Below are positions 7,523 through 10,000 of a DNA stretch of 10,000 bases, piece by piece; positions within the stretch are counted from its first letter, which is position 1, and each line of letters starts with the position of its first letter. The position numbers and the translations under genes were made by a program. The DNA is from Acropora yongei (Eukaryota; Cnidaria; Anthozoa; Scleractinia; Acroporidae), in NCBI GenBank assembly GCA_014634225.1, contig BLFN01000423.1:1998957-2008956 (forward strand), given 5' to 3'. The notes under the pieces are model-generated. The model made no database searches and was not told the DNA's origin. It was given only the letters and a program-made list of their open reading frames with translations.

Positions 7523-7989
7523 CAAGGCTGTCGCTGATCACAGGCAAACAGTTAAAAACGAGGCCTGGTCATGTTGGCACTTGCATGTTTGTTTTAGGTG
7601 GTGGTAATGGTGTTCTTGTCAACGTGTATTTTGTTACTGATACTGTTTCAATACTGCACAGTTCGATTCTTGGTTACTCTTCTTAATTCAAGAGCACCAA
7701 TTGAAAGCTTCAGTTTAAAACGATTTCCTTCATATGCTCAACTGTCAAATTCAACCCGTTTGGAAATAAACTATATAGCATCTTAAGAATGAACTCCAAT
7801 ATATAACTTACAATCTTAAGCTTACACCATAAGAAACTAAACTGGAAAGTCAACTTTGCTGAAAAGAAAAGTTAGGATTAAGAGAAAAGTTTAGAGTAAC
7901 AAGAAAACGTGGTAGGCTTTCTGTGAAGAGGTGCGAAACGCTTGTCAAACTGGCCTTCAATGCCAAGCCGAGATAGCATTCTCCTGGCT
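7523..7989 (+). other. Pax 3' flank / probable 3' UTR and intergenic DNA
   Basis: This stretch has no supported gene. An open frame at 7598-7786 begins without an ATG and gives a hydrophobic, low-complexity peptide, which I regard as chance. The region holds the AATAAA at 7765 and then purine-rich DNA (7855-7910) with repeated GAAAAG/AGAAAAG words. The palindromic MITE starts at its right edge. Confidence 0.5.
7765..7770 (+). terminator. Candidate poly(A) signal for the Pax transcript
   Basis: A canonical AATAAA lies about 245 bp after the Pax stop codon and is the first I find on this strand downstream of it. The intervening 3' UTR-like DNA contains only open stretches without a recognisable product. 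The call is by motif and distance; transcript data are absent. Confidence 0.4.
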
Positions 7990-8126
7990 CCAGTTTTTCA
8001 AAGGGTGGGTAGTACTATTCATTGGATAAATCACTATCCACTGGATAACGCAATAGGTTTTGATAGCACTTATCTAGTGGATAGTGATTTATCCACTCGA
8101 TAGCATAATTCAACCTTTGAACAACC
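7990..8126. mobile_element. Palindromic MITE-like element
   Basis: Two 26-base arms (8023-8048 and 8070-8095) are reverse complements with one mismatch. Each contains the words ATCCACT/AGTGGAT and ATAAATCACTAT/ATAGTGATTTAT. Outer sequences CAGTTTTTCAAAGGGTGG and CAACCTTTGAACAACC also face each other as imperfect inverted repeats and set the probable ends. The element is about 137 bp with no coding capacity, as expected for a miniature inverted-repeat element moved by a transposase encoded elsewhere. The pattern of alternating ATCCACTGGATAA words matches a repeat I recall as abundant in coral and sea-anemone genomes. Confidence 0.8.
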
Positions 8127-8205
8127 AACGCAAATAAATCCGTGAATAAGCTTCTACAAACGGTAAAGTTCGTGTGGTGATCAATTTGCTAAGATCACGC
8201 ATGAA

Positions 8206-8290
8206 ATGAAGAAAAAAACAAACAAAAACAAAAGAAAAAACAGAAACAACAACAACGGCGACAACAGGGAAAGCAAAAAGGAAACAAAAT
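8206..8290. repeat. A-rich low-complexity tract
   Basis: This is a long run of A-rich words (GAAAAAAACAAAC, AAAACAAAAG, AACAACAACAA) on the plus strand, directly before the coral-type repeat that starts near 8292. It is simple sequence. It could be the degenerate A-tail of a retroposed element whose body lies on either side, but no target-site duplication was seen. Confidence 0.6.
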
Positions 8291-8291
8291 T

Positions 8292-8415
8292 TCAACCTCG
8301 TTCCCAGGGTCTCTCATCTCCCCACCCCAAGGGGAGCGAGGAACAAAAACCATGGTTCAGGCTGGTCACGTGTCTTGGTGACAAATTAATATTTGTGAGA
8401 GGGGTCCCAGGTTTT
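8292..8415. repeat. Coral-type dispersed repeat with a short perfect hairpin
   Basis: The segment begins TCAACCTCGTTCCCAGGGTC, a phrase I associate with a very abundant interspersed repeat of stony corals. It contains a perfect 6-bp stem, CTCCCC (8318-8323) and GGGGAG (8331-8336), with a 7-base loop, then GCGAGGAAC and a CACGTG box at 8368-8373. Only one copy is in the window, so its right border (about 8415) is approximate and the family link is from memory. Confidence 0.55.
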
Positions 8416-9145
8416 TAGAATATTGTTGCCGTCGTTGGTATTTTGTAACGATTAAAACCGACCTTGTGTCTCACCGGGCAAACGTGGCGGAACTTTATTA
8501 TATCTACCATATACCTTCAGCATTTGAAACTGTGTCTGTAAACGGTGAAAAATGCAAGAATTAATGTCGAATTATGAAGAGTACTTCCCTTCGACGAAAA
8601 CCTCGTTTGCCTTTCCAGTTGCCTGGGTATTCCATTAAACTTGCTGGGTAGTTTATAGTTACAGCTTCTCAGAGAAATTATGATCGTATAAGGTAAACCG
8701 TAAGTCAATTTGCTTGTTTTTCCTTTCCGGACCGATCGGAAATGACTCAATAAAACATAAAAATGCGTTGGTATTCGTAAACGTTTCCTTGGGGAAGCTC
8801 TTATTCCATCGGTCATACGATTGTCAAACAAAATTTGCCAAATAGTACATCCTCGCCGTGTACCTCTCGAAAAACGCGAACCAACGAGTTGTCTGTTGCT
8901 TTCGTAGTCTCCAGCGATCGAGTCGCCAAGCGTGAGTTCTCGATACACCTCTTCACTCGTTTTAAAGATCTCACTTTCAGAAATCAGAGTCTTGAACGCT
9001 GTGTAATTTTAAGACGTCTTTTGCCGTGAATGGGACCCTTGTGGGAGCGCCATGACCAATCACAAGAAACTTATTTGACGCCATCGCTTCATTAAGCCGA
9101 AACTGCCTGTCTTTCAGTAAAGGAAAGGTATTCTAAAAGTGGGTT
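8416..9145. other. Unassigned region with a CG-rich, promoter-like stretch (about 8840-9070)
   Basis: CG dinucleotides are denser at 8840-9070 than elsewhere in the window. An inverted CCAAT box (ACCAATCAC at 9055-9063) and a palindrome AGACGTCT (9012-9019) lie in it. On the minus strand, downstream of the CCAAT box, a frame stays open from 8948 to 8517, but its first ATG is at 8816 and leaves 99 codons with no recognised domain. The set could be a promoter and 5' exon of a minus-strand transcript, or chance. No function is claimed. Confidence 0.3.
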
Positions 9146-9210
9146 TCTCGAAAACTAAAACCTCCAACCTAAGACCAAAGACCCCTTCCAAATCTCGAAA
9201 ACTAAGACCT
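9146..9210. repeat. Imperfect repeat of TCTCGAAAACTAAGACCT words
   Basis: TCTCGAAAACTAAAACCT (9146) and TCTCGAAAACTAAGACCT (9193) flank further CTAAGACC/AAGACCCC words. The block looks like the remains of a short-period satellite of a kind seen in coral intergenic DNA. No gene overlaps it. Confidence 0.6.
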
Positions 9211-9637
9211 AACACCCATGAAGAATTCCACATTGGGCGCCATTTTTAAAAGTCTTTGAAGCAAGACTGGACATGACACTGGTATTTCCTTGAAGGTGCC
9301 CCCTTCCTTCTGGTCCTCTGGATTTTGACGGGCAATAAGAAAATGACTACAAATAGTAACGCACTTAAGCGTGACGGGTCCGTGATAGCCGTGATTCACT
9401 GAAGTCTGCTATTGCTCAGTACTGAGTAGGGTAGCAATGGCCACAAGTTTAAATTTGCTCTTTTTTCTCGTATCTGCAGGATTTTGTTTCGATACAGACG
9501 TTGGTTACCTAAATATTTCGTTGATAGTTACCCTCAACGCTAAAACACAATATCACGCAAGGCAACTACAACAACTGAAGTCGCTTTGTATCTAACGCGG
9601 CAAACAATTTGCGGATTCGGATTTAGTTGATTTTTTG
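9211..9637. other. No supported gene; intergenic DNA
   Basis: Short open frames only (for example minus strand 9202-9399), with no recognised protein, RNA gene or repeat pair. Confidence 0.4.
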
Positions 9638-9683
9638 AGCGGATCGACGGATTCAGCCATTAATTTTAGCGGATCGACGGATT
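9638..9683. repeat. 30-bp period repeat of AGCGGATCGACGGATT
   Basis: The 16-mer AGCGGATCGACGGATT occurs at 9638 and 9668. A degenerate relative (GCGGATTCGGATTT) lies just upstream at 9611. An open frame crosses it only from a non-ATG codon, so it is treated as repeat DNA. Confidence 0.7.
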
Positions 9684-9818
9684 TTACATACCCCTATTCA
9701 CCCCCCTCAATAAGAAATGTATGGAAGTCAGTAAAGAGAATTTACATTAAATTTGTGAATGTGGCGGCACATTTTCAAAGTAAGAACCCTGTTTTTACTG
9801 GGTTTACCTTCATTGCAG

Positions 9819-9909
9819 GGAAATTATATTCAGCGCTGGACCGTACTCAAAGACAAGTGCTGGATTCTTTTAATCTTCACATTGTTAAATAAATTTATGT
9901 TACAATAAA
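9819..9909 (+). other. Possible 3'-terminal exon fragment with poly(A) signals (weak)
   Basis: A good acceptor (TTTACCTTCATTGCAG|GG) at 9818 is followed by a short segment. One frame reads EIIFSAGPYSKTSAGFF and stops at 9871-9873. AATAAA then occurs at 9888-9893 and 9904-9909, with another at 9950-9955. The order acceptor, stop, poly(A) signals is that of a last exon. The upstream exons would have to lie in the window and none is identifiable, so this is weak. Confidence 0.15.
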
Positions 9910-10000
9910 GTTAAAAAAGGGCTGTGTAACAAGGCTGTGTTTCGAGACAAATAAACTCAGACGTCCGACAATTTATTTTGATCAATAACTGTCACTGATT

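Noticed and set aside
7598..7786. Hydrophobic plus-strand ORF after the Pax stop, preceded by TTTGTTTTAG
   Set aside because: It has no ATG start, no matching donor from exon C in a convincing frame, and no recognised family. It is most likely 3' UTR.
9635..9892. Plus-strand ORF of 85 codons across the AGCGGATCGACGGATT repeats
   Set aside because: It starts at TTG, and its first part is repeat sequence (SGSTD twice). Only the weak terminal-exon possibility at 9819 was kept.
1..10000. tRNA, rRNA, CRISPR array, bacterial operon or viral genes
   Set aside because: No cloverleaf with a TTCRA arm, no rRNA motif, no regularly spaced repeat array, no ribosome-binding-site/ORF series, and no viral or transposase protein was recognised on either strand.

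Overview
The window reads as animal nuclear DNA, most likely from an anthozoan cnidarian and probably a stony coral. It is AT-rich and gene-poor. The one clear gene is split by introns with canonical GT/AG borders and encodes a paired domain plus a Pax-type homeodomain. Several dispersed repeats resemble families I recognise from coral genomes: the 'CTCGTTCCCAGGGTCTC' element, a palindromic 'ATCCACTGGATAA' MITE, and an 'ACAACGCCA.AAAACAAT'-type repeat. The organism call rests on that recognition and on gene architecture; no search was run.

Layout. Positions 1-2330 hold no confident gene. There is a weak minus-strand ORF with a hydrophobic N-terminus (690-953) and two tiny tandem repeats. Positions 2331-5114 contain a 1.2 kb unit present twice in direct orientation (2331-3535 and 3892-5114). 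Each copy carries the same short signal-peptide-like ORF. The first copy ends at a TAG codon (60 aa), where the second has GAG and runs on (74 aa or a splice donor). The gap between the copies is filled almost exactly by a 357 bp dispersed repeat, called R here. A second R copy lies at 6923-7262, inside the last intron of the Pax gene.

Positions 5146-7522 carry the Pax gene on the plus strand. Exon A (5146-5640) holds the whole paired domain. Exon B (6353-6555) holds homeodomain residues 1-46. Exon C (7331-7522) holds the recognition helix, a short C-terminal tail and the stop. All junction phases agree (1, 1, 0). The 5' coding exon that should precede exon A is not certain. The 74-aa ORF at 4663 has a GTAAGT donor in the right phase to join exon A, but it encodes a signal peptide, which is odd for a transcription factor. 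It may instead be a separate small gene lying in the Pax 5' intron or upstream region.

Positions 7523-10000 are the 3' flank and intergenic DNA. They hold a poly(A) signal, the palindromic MITE (7990-8126), an A-rich tract followed by a hairpin-bearing coral-type repeat (about 8210-8415), a CG-rich promoter-like stretch with an inverted CCAAT box (about 8840-9070), short repeats, and a weak terminal-exon-like segment at 9819-9909. Most of the window is repeat-derived or unassigned. The Pax product would be a nuclear DNA-binding regulator using two DNA-binding domains on one polypeptide.
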